Origin: an uncultured Bacteroides sp.
Lineage (GTDB): Bacteria > Bacteroidota > Bacteroidia > Bacteroidales > Bacteroidaceae
DNA length: 64,000 nucleotides
NCBI RefSeq assembly: GCF_963677945.1
Contig: NZ_OY782578.1
Location: 1,488,001-1,552,000 of the forward strand
Reading direction: 5' to 3'
Shown: one piece after another, positions 9,145-18,647 of the stretch
Numbering within the stretch: position 1 is the stretch's first letter
Layout: each line of letters opens with the position of its first letter
The notes under the pieces: model-generated
The model's database searches: none
Told to the model about the DNA's origin: nothing
The model's input: only the letters and a program-made list of their open reading frames with translations
Position numbers and translations under genes: made by a program

Positions 9145-10521
9145 TTATTTTCTTTCTTCATTTCCCTCTTTTACGTGAATTAAAGCATTTGCAAGAATTG
9201 CAGTTAATCCCCCGGTTGTTATACCTGATGAGAATATTGACTTAATAGCTTGAGGTGCCTGTTCCAGAATATTAGGCATCAGCTCAACACCCAAACCTAT
9301 AGCAAGGCTTACTGCTAAAACTAAAGAAGCTTTCCGGTCTATAGTCTGTGATGAAATAATTCGAATTCCAGATGCTGCTACAGTACCAAACATTAATAAT
9401 GTTGCTCCTCCTAATACCGGATCAGGCATTAATGAAAAGGCGATACCCACAATAGGAAACAAACCAAGTAAAATAAGCATAGCTGCTATATAGTAACCCA
9501 CATAACGACTGGCAACTCCTGTTAATTGAATTATTCCATTGTTTTGTGCGAAAATTGAATTTGGGAATGAATTGAAAACTCCGGCAAGGCAAGAGTTGAA
9601 ACCATCAGCCAAAACACCTCCCGAAACACGTTTAAGGTAAAGATCGCCTTCAATCGGTTCTCCTGAAATCATTGAATTGGCAGTTACGTCTCCGGTTGCT
9701 TCAATAGCGGTAATCAGATAGATCAAAGCCAAAGCGATGAACACTGAAAAGTCAAAATCCAAACCATATTTGAAAGGCATAGGAATGTTGAATGCCCATA
9801 TATCTGTTGTCATTGCTTTTGAAAGATCTACTTTACCCAATGCAAAAGCAACAGCGTATCCAAGAATTAATCCTAAAACTATTGATCCCATTCGAAGGTA
9901 TTTGTTTTTGCAGCGGTTGAAAAACATAACGCTCAATAATACAATAGCGGCAATTCCAATATTTTCAATACTGCCAAAAGTTCCGTTATCCATTGCAGCG
10001 TAACCTCCACCACATGATACGATACCCACTTTTACAAGGCTTAGTCCGATAAGTAACACTACAATTCCCGACACAAGAGGAGTAATGATGTGTCGCATGT
10101 ATTTAAAGGTGCGGCTAACAATCATTTCAACGGGTGAGGCTGCCATGCAACAACCAAATATAAGGGGAAGCCCTCCTTGCATTCCGGCAGTAATAATAGG
10201 ACCAATAAATGAAAAACTGGTTCCCTGAATACATAACAAGCCGCATCCGAGAGGCCCGAACTTTTTACATTGTATAATAGTGGATAATCCAGAGGCAAAA
10301 AGAGCCATTGAAACCATAAATCCTGTAGTTGCAAGATCTGTTTTTAATGCTCCGCAAATAATCAGTGGAGGAGTAATTATACCTACGAAGATAGCTAATA
10401 AATGCTGAAGTGCCGCAAATAGTGCATCTTTAAACGGTGGGCGCTCGTCGAGTCCGTAAATTAAGTCTGAAGATGCAGCCGGAGTGCTCTTCTCTTTTGC
10501 TGTTTCTGTCTGAATATCCAT
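9145..10521 (-). CDS. pbuX: NCS2-family xanthine/uric acid permease
   Basis: 458 residues with about 12-14 hydrophobic segments. The nucleobase-ascorbate transporter fold is shown by a Gln-His pair in the first membrane segment ([11 protein letters not shown]), an acidic substrate-site region ([14 protein letters not shown]) and the NCS2 signature-like stretch [20 protein letters not shown] followed by SRYVG. The NSFP...FAQN form is typical of the purine branch (xanthine or urate) rather than uracil, in contrast to uraA at 43882. It lies upstream of xpt and is transcribed with it, which supports xanthine as substrate. The gene symbol is by analogy; xanP/xanQ-type naming is equally possible. 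Confidence 0.88.
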   Translation of the reverse strand: MDIQTETAKEKSTPAASSDLIYGLDERPPFKDALFAALQHLLAIFVGIITPPLIICGALKTDLATTGFMVSMALFASGLSTIIQCKKFGPLGCGLLCIQGTSFSFIGPIITAGMQGGLPLIFGCCMAASPVEMIVSRTFKYMRHIITPLVSGIVVLLIGLSLVKVGIVSCGGGYAAMDNGTFGSIENIGIAAIVLLSVMFFNRCKNKYLRMGSIVLGLILGYAVAFALGKVDLSKAMTTDIWAFNIPMPFKYGLDFDFSVFIALALIYLITAIEATGDVTANSMISGEPIEGDLYLKRVSGGVLADGFNSCLAGVFNSFPNSIFAQNNGIIQLTGVASRYVGYYIAAMLILLGLFPIVGIAFSLMPDPVLGGATLLMFGTVAASGIRIISSQTIDRKASLVLAVSLAIGLGVELMPNILEQAPQAIKSIFSSGITTGGLTAILANALIHVKEGNEERK

Positions 10522-10781
10522 ATATTATATAATTTATAATGTTTCCTTGTTATTTCAGAATGAGATGAACATTGACCTCTTTCTTTATAATAATTTATTT
10601 CTATATTCATAAAATAAGGGCGCGAAATTACAAAAAAAACAGCAAATAGAATGAATTGGTCTAATAAATCTGTTTTTAAGTATAAGGCTTATTATATTAA
10701 AAGTGTAAGAATGGAACTTGCTCTATTTTTAATTTGATTTAAAAAATAATCCAATAATTAATTGTATTAATATATAATGTG

Positions 10782-10789
10782 TATTTTTG
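10782..10789 (+). promoter_or_regulatory. Possible Bacteroides -7 promoter element for the PNGase-like gene
   Basis: TATTTTTG fits the TAnnTTTG consensus. A matching upstream TTTG at the right distance is not clear (ATTG at 10761 leaves 17 bases). The implied start of transcription is about 80 bases before the ATG at 10874. The 352-base gap 10522-10873 shows no gene and no clear minus-strand promoter for the permease operon. Confidence 0.4.
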
Positions 10790-10873
10790 TATGCTATTCT
10801 TATAAAATATATACTGCTGTTTATTATAAAATAGTGGTTTTTGCTTTTATAACTAAAAATGTAATTTGAATAT

Positions 10874-12133
10874 ATGAATAAAAACTCATTTCTATCGTGC
10901 GTCAATGCTTTTATAGCTCTGTTATTTTTTGTATTGGTTGTTTGTGGGCAAAAACTTTCTGCTTCAAATCATAATACAGAATTTGTCATCAAACCATTTA
11001 ACGAAACTTCTGTATGTTTCAATTCTAATGATTATCCTGATAAAGTGTGGGAGGGAGATGGATTGATTCGACTCGATCACGGACGAATTGTGCTTAAGAA
11101 AATTCGTGTACCTAAGTTTAAGCAGAATATTGTTATATCAGCAAAGGTGAAATTAACTTCTAATGGTGATCGATGGGATAAGAGTGGGTCGTGTTTTGTA
11201 ATTCCGGCTTCATCTGTAATTAATCTGATTGAAGTAGCGGCTGGACGTGCAAAATATCCAGATGTTGATTCAACTAAACTAGAACATTTTAAGGGAATTG
11301 TTCCAGGCGAAAATTTCTCTCCTAATGTTGAACTTATGCGTTTTATGACTCCTTTCGGGGTTGGTTATTTTAGTAAAATGGATAGTGTTACTGCAGAGAG
11401 GAGAAAACCTGTATACATAGATGAATTTGCACCGTATGCTGAATGGGAACAGAATATTACTGATCTTTATCCACTTTTAAAAGATGATGTTTACGTAGGC
11501 GCTTTTATTGATACCTGGACAAAAGATGGGTATAAAATATCTTTGGAACTGGATTTCAAAGAAAGTACTTTGAAGTGCGATAAACTGCCTAAAAGAAAAG
11601 TTCTGCCATTGGTGAATACTGTTTATTATTACGGCCAGTCAATACCCGATTTGTTTGCCCGTAAGTCTTTGAGTATTCCTTTCACTTTGCCAAAGAATGC
11701 AAAAAATATTCGGCTGAATTATATTACCACCGGGCATGGGGGGCATGATGGCGGAGATGAATTTGTGAAGAAAGAGAATATAGTATCGATTGATGGACAT
11801 GAAGTTATCTGCTTTATTCCATGGAGAAACGACTGTGCATCTTTCAGGCGCTTTAATCCATCAACAGGTGTCTGGTTGCAGAAGCGTACTGCTTCTTATA
11901 TATCAGAAGAGGGTAAACGTGCAGAAAAGGAAATAGAAGAACCGATTGCTTCTTCGGATTTATCTCGTTCAAATTGGTGTCCAGGAAGTGTCGTTGCTCC
12001 ATATTCTGTTTTATTAGAAAATTTATCTCCTGGAGATCACATATTGAATATAGCGATTCCAAAAGCACAAGCTTCTGAAGGCGACAAAATGAATCACTGG
12101 CTTGTTTCAGCATATATAGTTTGGGATGAATAA
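10874..12133 (+). CDS. PNGase F-like lipoprotein (putative peptide-N4-(N-acetyl-glucosaminyl)asparagine amidase)
   Basis: 419 residues. The N-terminal hydrophobic segment ends in Leu-Val-Val-Cys24, a possible but weak lipobox. The body follows the two-jelly-roll layout of Elizabethkingia PNGase F as I remember it. GDRWDKSGS (Trp101-Asp102) corresponds to the WD of catalytic Asp60. MRFMTPFGVG corresponds to GRFITPYWVG. FIDTWTKDG (Asp213) takes the place of Glu118. GGDEF (Glu296) corresponds to Glu206, and SNWCPGSVV to GWCPGMAV. PNGase F cleaves the amide bond between Asn and the N-glycan, releasing whole glycans. Its position before a sialic-acid operon with GH33, GH20 and GH92 enzymes fits glycoprotein N-glycan use. 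The Asp in place of Glu118 and the weak overall likeness leave activity to be proven. Confidence 0.72.
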   Translation: MNKNSFLSCVNAFIALLFFVLVVCGQKLSASNHNTEFVIKPFNETSVCFNSNDYPDKVWEGDGLIRLDHGRIVLKKIRVPKFKQNIVISAKVKLTSNGDRWDKSGSCFVIPASSVINLIEVAAGRAKYPDVDSTKLEHFKGIVPGENFSPNVELMRFMTPFGVGYFSKMDSVTAERRKPVYIDEFAPYAEWEQNITDLYPLLKDDVYVGAFIDTWTKDGYKISLELDFKESTLKCDKLPKRKVLPLVNTVYYYGQSIPDLFARKSLSIPFTLPKNAKNIRLNYITTGHGGHDGGDEFVKKENIVSIDGHEVICFIPWRNDCASFRRFNPSTGVWLQKRTASYISEEGKRAEKEIEEPIASSDLSRSNWCPGSVVAPYSVLLENLSPGDHILNIAIPKAQASEGDKMNHWLVSAYIVWDE

Positions 12134-12276
12134 TACTCGTTTTATTAACATAATATAACTACTGTCTGAATTATAGCTATTTGAATAATAGCAAATCGAT
12201 AGATATTCCCTTCTATATCTACAATTTACAGTTCGATTCTATATTTCAAAGGATGTAAGAATTCATAAATCAACTT

Positions 12277-12320
12277 ATTCTCTCAGCATGTATATATTAA
12301 TATGTATATGCTAAGAGAAT
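12277..12320. terminator. Long AT-rich hairpin downstream of the PNGase-like gene
   Basis: Arms at 12277-12294 (ATTCTCTCAGCATGTATA) and about 12303-12320 pair along 18 positions with one mismatch and two G-T pairs. It lies about 145 bases after the stop codon and is followed by CTTGTATTTCTT. A transcription terminator or 3' stabilising hairpin is likely; the tail is less T-rich than in the other terminators here. Confidence 0.5.
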
Positions 12321-12872
12321 CTTGTATTTCTTCTCTTCAACTATTAATATTTGTTCCTATTGATTGCGACTATTCTTACTTTTACTTTTTAGCTGATTTA
12401 TTGTTATACATCTTAATTATTAACTTCTAGATATAACAAAGCATAGAATTGTACCTAAATGAGTTTAGCAATTATATTTATTCTCTTCTTCGACAATTTA
12501 TTTTCTATAAAGCGAACTTTAGATTTTTCTTTTTTGTTCCATTAATAATTCATCATTAAAGTGTTTTACTGATTGATTAGATACTTTTATCTTTAAATTC
12601 TTCATACTAGCTTGATTCTATTTTTCTGAACTTTAATTGTATTAAATGTCTACTCTGATATTTGTTGAATAAATTGTTTAAAGAATATTTTCAAGTTTAT
12701 GCTTTCTTTCTTTTTATTTTCGGGTCTTTATAATTATAGGTGTATTAATTAATATAATTAATTATATAGGGTACTTTGAACTTTATTGTTATTAATATGT
12801 GATAGTTTAATCCATGAAATAAAAATATAATTGAAAAATAATACTTATTTAACATTAAATATTTATTAAAAT

Positions 12873-12904
12873 ATTGCTCATTTAATAAAATAATAATATA
12901 TTTG
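12873..12904 (+). promoter_or_regulatory. Promoter of the sialic-acid operon
   Basis: ATTG at 12873-12876 and TATATTTG at 12897-12904, separated by 20 bases, fit the Bacteroides sigma-ABfr promoter (TTTG, 19-21 bases, TAnnTTTG). Transcription would begin near 12910, leaving a leader of about 48 bases before nanA. Confidence 0.75.
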
Positions 12905-12957
12905 CTCCGGATATATTAAAAACAGGAATTAGACTAAAACAATATAAGCAATTTATT

Positions 12958-13875
12958 ATGGAAAAAATTCAAGGATTAATTGACGCTCCCTTTACTCCGT
13001 TTTATGAAAATGGAGAGGTGAATTACGAGCCAATTGATGCATATTGCGGTATGCTCGTAAAGAATGGACTACAAGGGGTCTTTATTAATGGATCATCAGG
13101 TGAAGGATATATGCTTAATGATGAAGAGCGAATGAAGCTTGCAGAGCGTTGGGTATCTGTTGCTCCAAAAGGCTTCAAAGTAATAATTCATGTTGGAAGT
13201 ACTTGCGTAAAATCTAGTCGTTTGCTGGCAGAGCATGCACAAAAAATCGGAGCATGGGGTATTGGTGCGATGGCACCTCCTTTTCCAAAAGTTGGTAGAG
13301 TAGAAGAGTTGGTTAAGTATTGTGAAGAAATAGCTTGTGGTGCACCTGATCTTCCTTTCTATTTTTATCATATTCCTGCATTTAACGGTGCTTTTCTTCC
13401 AATGGTTTCTTTCCTGGAAGCAGTAGATGGGAGCATTCCTAACTTTGCTGGAATTAAGTATACTTTCGAGAGCCTTTATGAATATAATCAGTGCCGTCTA
13501 TATAAAGGTGGCAAATTTGATATGCTTCATGGACAAGATGAAACCATTTTGCCTTGTCTGGCAATGGGAGGTGCGCAAGGTGGCATCGGAGGTACAACTA
13601 ATTACAATGGAAAAGAGCTTGTTGGCATTATTGATGCATGGAAAGCTGGTGATATTGAAACTGCTCGTGAAAAGCAAAACTTCTCTCAAGAGGTAATCAA
13701 TGTGATTTGTCATTATCGTGGTAATATAGTAGGTGGAAAGCGCATCATGAAACTGATCGGATTAGATTTAGGTAAGAACCGTACTCCATTTCAAAACATG
13801 ACTGATGCAGAAGAAGTAGCAATGAAAGCTGAACTTGAAGCTATCAACTTCTTTGATCGTTGCAATAAATTCTGA
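12958..13875 (+). CDS. nanA: N-acetylneuraminate lyase
   Basis: 305 residues, the normal size. NanA splits N-acetylneuraminic acid into N-acetylmannosamine and pyruvate in the cytoplasm, the first step of sialic acid catabolism. Class I aldolase landmarks of the DapA/NanA family are visible: the pyruvate-binding GSSGEGYML (45-53), the proton-shuttling Tyr137 in FYFYHIP and the Schiff-base Lys167 in FAGIKYT. The following epimerase gene starts 13 bases later, and the neighbourhood holds mutarotase, sialidase and sialate esterases, so lyase rather than dihydrodipicolinate synthase is well supported. Bacteroides fragilis calls the equivalent gene nanL. Confidence 0.95.
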   Translation: MEKIQGLIDAPFTPFYENGEVNYEPIDAYCGMLVKNGLQGVFINGSSGEGYMLNDEERMKLAERWVSVAPKGFKVIIHVGSTCVKSSRLLAEHAQKIGAWGIGAMAPPFPKVGRVEELVKYCEEIACGAPDLPFYFYHIPAFNGAFLPMVSFLEAVDGSIPNFAGIKYTFESLYEYNQCRLYKGGKFDMLHGQDETILPCLAMGGAQGGIGGTTNYNGKELVGIIDAWKAGDIETAREKQNFSQEVINVICHYRGNIVGGKRIMKLIGLDLGKNRTPFQNMTDAEEVAMKAELEAINFFDRCNKF

Positions 13876-13888
13876 TTAAGTATAGACC

Positions 13889-15070
13889 ATGGAAAATGTA
13901 AATGAATACTTATCCCAATGGGCAAATGTTTATCGCCAGGACCTGACAACCAACATTATGCCTTTTTGGTTAAAGTACGGTCTTGACCGTGTGAACGGTG
14001 GCGTATATACATGCGTAGATAGAGTTGGAACACTTATTGACTCTACTAAATCTGTTTGGTTTCAAGGGCGTTTTGCTTTTGTCTGCGCATATGCATATAA
14101 TAAAGTAGAAAAAAAACCGGAATGGTTGGCTGCTGCAAAAAGCACAATTGATTTTATAGAACAACACTGTATAGATATAGACGGACACATGTTCTTTGAA
14201 GTAACAGCTACGGGTGAACCTATAAGAAAGCGCCGTTACGTTTTTTCTGAAACTTTTGCGGCTATTGCAATGTCTGAATATTCTTTAGCCTCAGGTGATA
14301 AGAGCTATGCAGAAAAAGCGTTAAAAATGTACCATAATATACAACGCTTAATTTCAACTCCGGGGTTGCTACCTTCTAAGTATTGTGAAAATGTGCATAT
14401 ACAGGGACATTCTTTAACCATGATTTTAATCAATACAGCTTCTCGTATACGTGAAGCAATTAATGCTCCTGAGTTAACAGAGCAAATTGACAAATCTGTG
14501 ATGAAGCTCCGCAACGATTTTATGCATCCTGAATTCAATGCATTGTTGGAAACTGTTGGACCAAATGGTGAATTTATTGATACCATCAACGGACGTTTGA
14601 TTAATCCGGGACACTGCATTGAAACTGCTTGGTTCATATTGGAAGAAGCTAACCTCCGTGACTGGGATAAAGAATTAGTGGATACTGCTTTGACAATTTT
14701 AGACTGGTCATGGAAATGGGGATGGGACGAAACTTATGGAGGAATAACTAATTTCCGGGACTGTAAGAATTACCCTTCTCAGGATTATGCTCATAATATG
14801 AAATTCTGGTGGCCACAGTGCGAAGCTATTATTGCTACACTTTATGCTTATGAAGCAACAAAGGATGAGAAATATTTAGATATGCACAAACAAATAAGTG
14901 ACTGGACATATTCTCATTTTCCTGATAAAGAATATGGAGAATGGTATGGCTATTTACATATGGATGGTTCTGTTTCACAACCGGCAAAAGGAAATCTTTT
15001 TAAAGGGCCTTTTCATATTCCTAGAATGATGATAAAGTGTTATGATTTGTGTAATGAAATTCTGAAATAG
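13889..15070 (+). CDS. nanE: N-acylglucosamine 2-epimerase (AGE/RnBP type), N-acetylmannosamine to N-acetylglucosamine
   Basis: 393 residues, an (alpha/alpha)6-barrel enzyme of the AGE/renin-binding-protein family. In Bacteroides the nan pathway uses this epimerase to turn ManNAc from the lyase directly into GlcNAc, instead of the ManNAc kinase and NanE phosphate epimerase of enterobacteria. Family motifs are visible: WFQGRFAFVCAYAYN near residue 58, HIQGHSLTMI, INPGHCIETAWFI near 235 and KFWWPQCEAI near 308; the conserved histidines and glutamates lie in these. It directly follows nanA. The enterobacterial nanE symbol denotes an unrelated fold; the symbol here follows B. fragilis usage. No signal peptide, so cytoplasmic. 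Confidence 0.9.
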   Translation: MENVNEYLSQWANVYRQDLTTNIMPFWLKYGLDRVNGGVYTCVDRVGTLIDSTKSVWFQGRFAFVCAYAYNKVEKKPEWLAAAKSTIDFIEQHCIDIDGHMFFEVTATGEPIRKRRYVFSETFAAIAMSEYSLASGDKSYAEKALKMYHNIQRLISTPGLLPSKYCENVHIQGHSLTMILINTASRIREAINAPELTEQIDKSVMKLRNDFMHPEFNALLETVGPNGEFIDTINGRLINPGHCIETAWFILEEANLRDWDKELVDTALTILDWSWKWGWDETYGGITNFRDCKNYPSQDYAHNMKFWWPQCEAIIATLYAYEATKDEKYLDMHKQISDWTYSHFPDKEYGEWYGYLHMDGSVSQPAKGNLFKGPFHIPRMMIKCYDLCNEILK

Positions 15071-15302
15071 CATTTACGAGAAAACGACTTCAGACTATAT
15101 TAAACTGTGCAAAAACTATCAAGAAAGACTCAACTAAACTAAGCTATTTATATATACCTTAATTATACTATAAATAATTGTAAACTAAAAGATTACAATG
15201 GTCAAACTAAACCATAATTAACTTTTCTAACTATTTACGTAGTTAAATCTATTTCTATACTATAAACAAAATTAATCTATTCATTATTCAACTAATCCTA
15301 CT

Positions 15303-18300
15303 ATGAGGAAGTTCTTATTATTGATGTGCTTTTTGCTGTCACTAAACGTGATGGCTCAAAAGCAGACTGTAACTGGTCAAGTTACTGATGAAACTAATCA
15401 ACCAGTACTTGGTGCTAGTGTATCTGAAGTGGGGAACCCAACAAACGGTACTATTACCGATTTTGATGGAAAATTCTCACTGGTCGTAAACCCGAAAGGG
15501 GAAATCTCTGTGACTTATATTGGCTATGAAAAACTAATCGTAAGTATTAAAGGACAAAAGAACCTGGAAATTAAACTTAAGCCTACTTCTACTGTGTTGG
15601 ATGAAATTGTAGTAACCGGATATTCAGGAACACAGCTACGTTCAAAGTCTACAAACTCCATTGCAAAAGTAAGTAATGAGAAATTGAGTGTTGGTGTTTA
15701 CTCCAATCCTGCACAAGCTCTTTCTGGAGCGGTTTCGGGATTGAGGGTTGTTCAGACTTCTGGTAATCCGGGAGCAACTCCATCTATTATACTTCGTGGT
15801 GGTACAAATCTTGATGGTAGTGGTTCTCCTATTGTGATTGTTGATGGACAAATTCGTGCTAGTTTGAGTGACATCAACCCTGAGGATATTGCAGATATGC
15901 AAGTGATGAAAGATGCCGGAGCTACAGCAATTTATGGAGCACGTGCTAATAATGGTGTAATCCTTATTACTACAAAGAAAGGAAAATCAGGTAGCTCAGA
16001 AATTAACGTTAAGGCTAAAGTCGGTATCAATTATCTGAATACTCCTTATGAATTCAATAATGCTTCCGATTATCTATATTGGATGCGTACTGCTTATGCC
16101 CGTTCTTCCAATATGTGGCAGCATGCTGATGGAACCCCGGGTGCTGGATATGTTAGTTCTAGTAGTCTTTCAGGTAATTATCCTTATGGAACGGGTAATA
16201 AATATTTTGCATCAGACGGAGTTACTCCTTTGAAGAACAGTAATAGTGCTATTTGGAGTACAATGTTCTTGGATGATACAAACAAATTCCTGTTGGATAA
16301 AGGATGGAAAACTATGAAAGATCCTATTACAGGAAAAGAGTTGATTTTTAAAGATACAGATGTTGCTTCTTATAATCTTAAAAACCCATCAATCACACAA
16401 GATTATAATATTAACATGTCTGGTGGTAACGATAAAGGTCACTATTATGCAGGCTTTGGCTATAATCATTCTGAAGGTCTTCCTATTGACTCTTACTATG
16501 ATCGTTATTCTTTTATTTTCAATGGCGATTATAAAATAAGAGATTGGTTGACTTCATACTCAAGTTTGAACTATAACCGTGCAAACTGGCAGTCAATGCC
16601 CGGCTCCAATACATCAGAGGCTAACTACTTTGGTCGTATTATGTCTATGCCTCCAACAGTTCGTTTTGAAGATGAAGAGGGAAATCTGATGTTAGGTAAT
16701 GCCTCTGCAGATGGTAATCAACGATATCAGTCAGATAAGTTTATTCGCGATAACCAAACGGATAAGTTTACTATGAATCAGGCTTTTAAACTTGATTTTA
16801 CAAAAGGACTTTATTTGAAACTGTCTGCTAACTGGTACTATAGTGAAGGAATGTATGAGTCTTTTAATAAAGATTATTATAGTAATCCTGTTAACATCGT
16901 ATCAACCCGTTCTTCTTCTGCATCTTATGATCGTACTTTCGACCAAACTTACAATGCTATTATGAACTATGAACACCAGTTTGGCGATCATTATGTAACA
17001 GCAATGCTTGGTTCTGAATATTACAATTCATATTCTCGTGGATTCAGCGCAGCCGGACAAGGAGCTGCTACAGATGATTTTCAGGATCTGGGATTAACAT
17101 CTTCAAAAGAAAATATGCGTTCTATTGATTCTTATCATAATCGTCAACGTATTCTTTCTTTCTTCGGACGTGTTAACTATGATTATGCAAGTAAATACCT
17201 TTTGTCATTAGTTGTTCGTCGTGATGGATATTCTAAACTGATTGACAATCGTTGGGGTACTTTCCCTGGTCTTTCTGCCGGATGGATATTCTCTAAAGAA
17301 AACTTTATGAATTCATTGTCTGACGTTATATCATTTGGTAAATTACGTGCCAGCTATGGTTTGAATGGTAACGTTTCAGGTATTGGAAGCTATGACTTGC
17401 AAGGAGCTTATGCTACATCTACAAACTACAACGGAAATGCAACGTTTATTATGAGTGGTGTTCCTAATCCTACTCTTAGATGGGAAAAATCTAAAACATT
17501 TGAATTCGGTTTAGACCTGAGTTACTTGAATAATCGCTATTCTACAAACTTTACGGTATATAATCGTTTAACTGATGATAAATATGCAAGAATTAGTTTG
17601 CCTATCTCGTCTGGTATCAGCGGTATTACTACAAACAATGGCCGATTCCGTAATCGTGGTGTTGAAATAGAACTTGCAGCAAAACCTATTCAGACTAAAA
17701 CATGGAACTGGAGTATGAACGCTAATATTTCTTATAACAAGAATGTTATCGTTAAGTTACCAAATAACGGATTGGAAAAGAACCGTCAGGATGCATATCA
17801 GGTATATACCGGAAATGGCAATGATAAAATGTGGGTAGGTGGTTACCAGGAAGGTAATGAACCTGGCGTTCTTTATGCTTATCAAGCCGAAGGTATCTAT
17901 AAAAGCTACGACGAAATTCCAGACATTATGGTAGATAGAGGAGGAGGTAGCTCTGCTTGTGTTCTTTATGGAAAAACATCATGGGCGAATTTAACTGATG
18001 CTCAAAAAGGTTCAGGTGAAACTGGTGCATCAAAAGTAAAAGCATTACCTATCCAACCGGGTGATGTAAAATGGAAAGATGTAAATGGTGATGGTATTAT
18101 TGATAATTATGATTTGGTAAAAGTGGGTAATACAACTCCTCACTGGTTAGGTGGTTTCACTTCTACACTTTCATGGAAAGGTCTTTCACTGTTTGTTGCT
18201 TTAGACTATGCTTTGGGCTTTAAAATATATGATAATACAACACCTTGGTTCTTAGGAAATATGCAAGGTACATATAACATGACTACAGATGTAAAGAAAA

Positions 18301-18626
18301 CATGGTCTGAAACTAATCCAAACGGAACATTACCAAAATATTACTGGGCTGACCAGTTAGGTAAGAGTAATTACTACAGAACCTCAACTATGTTTGCATA
18401 CGATGGTTCTTATGTGGCTTTCCGTGAAATATCTCTTTCTTATTCTTTACCAAAGAGTATCATTAACAAAGCTAAACTTGAGAGAGTGGATCTTTCTGTT
18501 ACCGGACAGAATCTTGGTTATCTTACACAGTGTAAGACTATCACAACTCCGGAAGCAGGAACAGGAGCAGGCTCGGGATATGGACTTCCACGTACGCTTT
18601 TGTTTGGTGTTAATGTAACATTCTAA
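15303..18626 (+). CDS. SusC-family TonB-dependent transporter of the sialic-acid locus
   Basis: 1107 residues. The signal peptide ends at NVMAQ (residue 19). The carboxypeptidase-D-like domain spans about 20-94 (VTGQVTDETNQPVLGASV). A clear TonB-box-like DEIVVTGY is at 100-107. The plug spans about 115-230 with SIILRGGTNL, PIVIVDGQIR and MKDAGATAIYGARANNGVILI, and the barrel ends in FGVNVTF. It lies between the cytoplasmic sialic acid enzymes and a SusD gene, so sialic acid or a sialylated oligosaccharide is the probable cargo, as with the NanO/NanU pair described in Bacteroides and Tannerella. The 232-base gap before it has no recognisable gene or convincing promoter; read-through from the nanA promoter is possible. 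Confidence 0.93.
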   Translation: MRKFLLLMCFLLSLNVMAQKQTVTGQVTDETNQPVLGASVSEVGNPTNGTITDFDGKFSLVVNPKGEISVTYIGYEKLIVSIKGQKNLEIKLKPTSTVLDEIVVTGYSGTQLRSKSTNSIAKVSNEKLSVGVYSNPAQALSGAVSGLRVVQTSGNPGATPSIILRGGTNLDGSGSPIVIVDGQIRASLSDINPEDIADMQVMKDAGATAIYGARANNGVILITTKKGKSGSSEINVKAKVGINYLNTPYEFNNASDYLYWMRTAYARSSNMWQHADGTPGAGYVSSSSLSGNYPYGTGNKYFASDGVTPLKNSNSAIWSTMFLDDTNKFLLDKGWKTMKDPITGKELIFKDTDVASYNLKNPSITQDYNINMSGGNDKGHYYAGFGYNHSEGLPIDSYYDRYSFIFNGDYKIRDWLTSYSSLNYNRANWQSMPGSNTSEANYFGRIMSMPPTVRFEDEEGNLMLGNASADGNQRYQSDKFIRDNQTDKFTMNQAFKLDFTKGLYLKLSANWYYSEGMYESFNKDYYSNPVNIVSTRSSSASYDRTFDQTYNAIMNYEHQFGDHYVTAMLGSEYYNSYSRGFSAAGQGAATDDFQDLGLTSSKENMRSIDSYHNRQRILSFFGRVNYDYASKYLLSLVVRRDGYSKLIDNRWGTFPGLSAGWIFSKENFMNSLSDVISFGKLRASYGLNGNVSGIGSYDLQGAYATSTNYNGNATFIMSGVPNPTLRWEKSKTFEFGLDLSYLNNRYSTNFTVYNRLTDDKYARISLPISSGISGITTNNGRFRNRGVEIELAAKPIQTKTWNWSMNANISYNKNVIVKLPNNGLEKNRQDAYQVYTGNGNDKMWVGGYQEGNEPGVLYAYQAEGIYKSYDEIPDIMVDRGGGSSACVLYGKTSWANLTDAQKGSGETGASKVKALPIQPGDVKWKDVNGDGIIDNYDLVKVGNTTPHWLGGFTSTLSWKGLSLFVALDYALGFKIYDNTTPWFLGNMQGTYNMTTDVKKTWSETNPNGTLPKYYWADQLGKSNYYRTSTMFAYDGSYVAFREISLSYSLPKSIINKAKLERVDLSVTGQNLGYLTQCKTITTPEAGTGAGSGYGLPRTLLFGVNVTF

Positions 18627-18647
18627 TAATTTATATCAGAATCAATT

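Larger units (their letters stand above)
12134..12957. other. 824-base gene-free region between the PNGase-like gene and nanA
   Basis: Very AT-rich with stops in all frames; I see no gene, tRNA or conserved repeat. It contains a long hairpin (12277-12320) and, at its right end, the promoter of nanA (12873-12904). The middle (about 12330-12860) holds nothing I can interpret. It could be the remains of a lost gene or a long regulatory leader, but no protein similarity is left. Confidence 0.5.

Noticed and set aside
10522-10873. Purine riboswitch before the xanthine permease-xpt operon
   Set aside because: No pair of conserved loop sequences or three-way junction could be found in the leader; Bacteroides are not known for this riboswitch.
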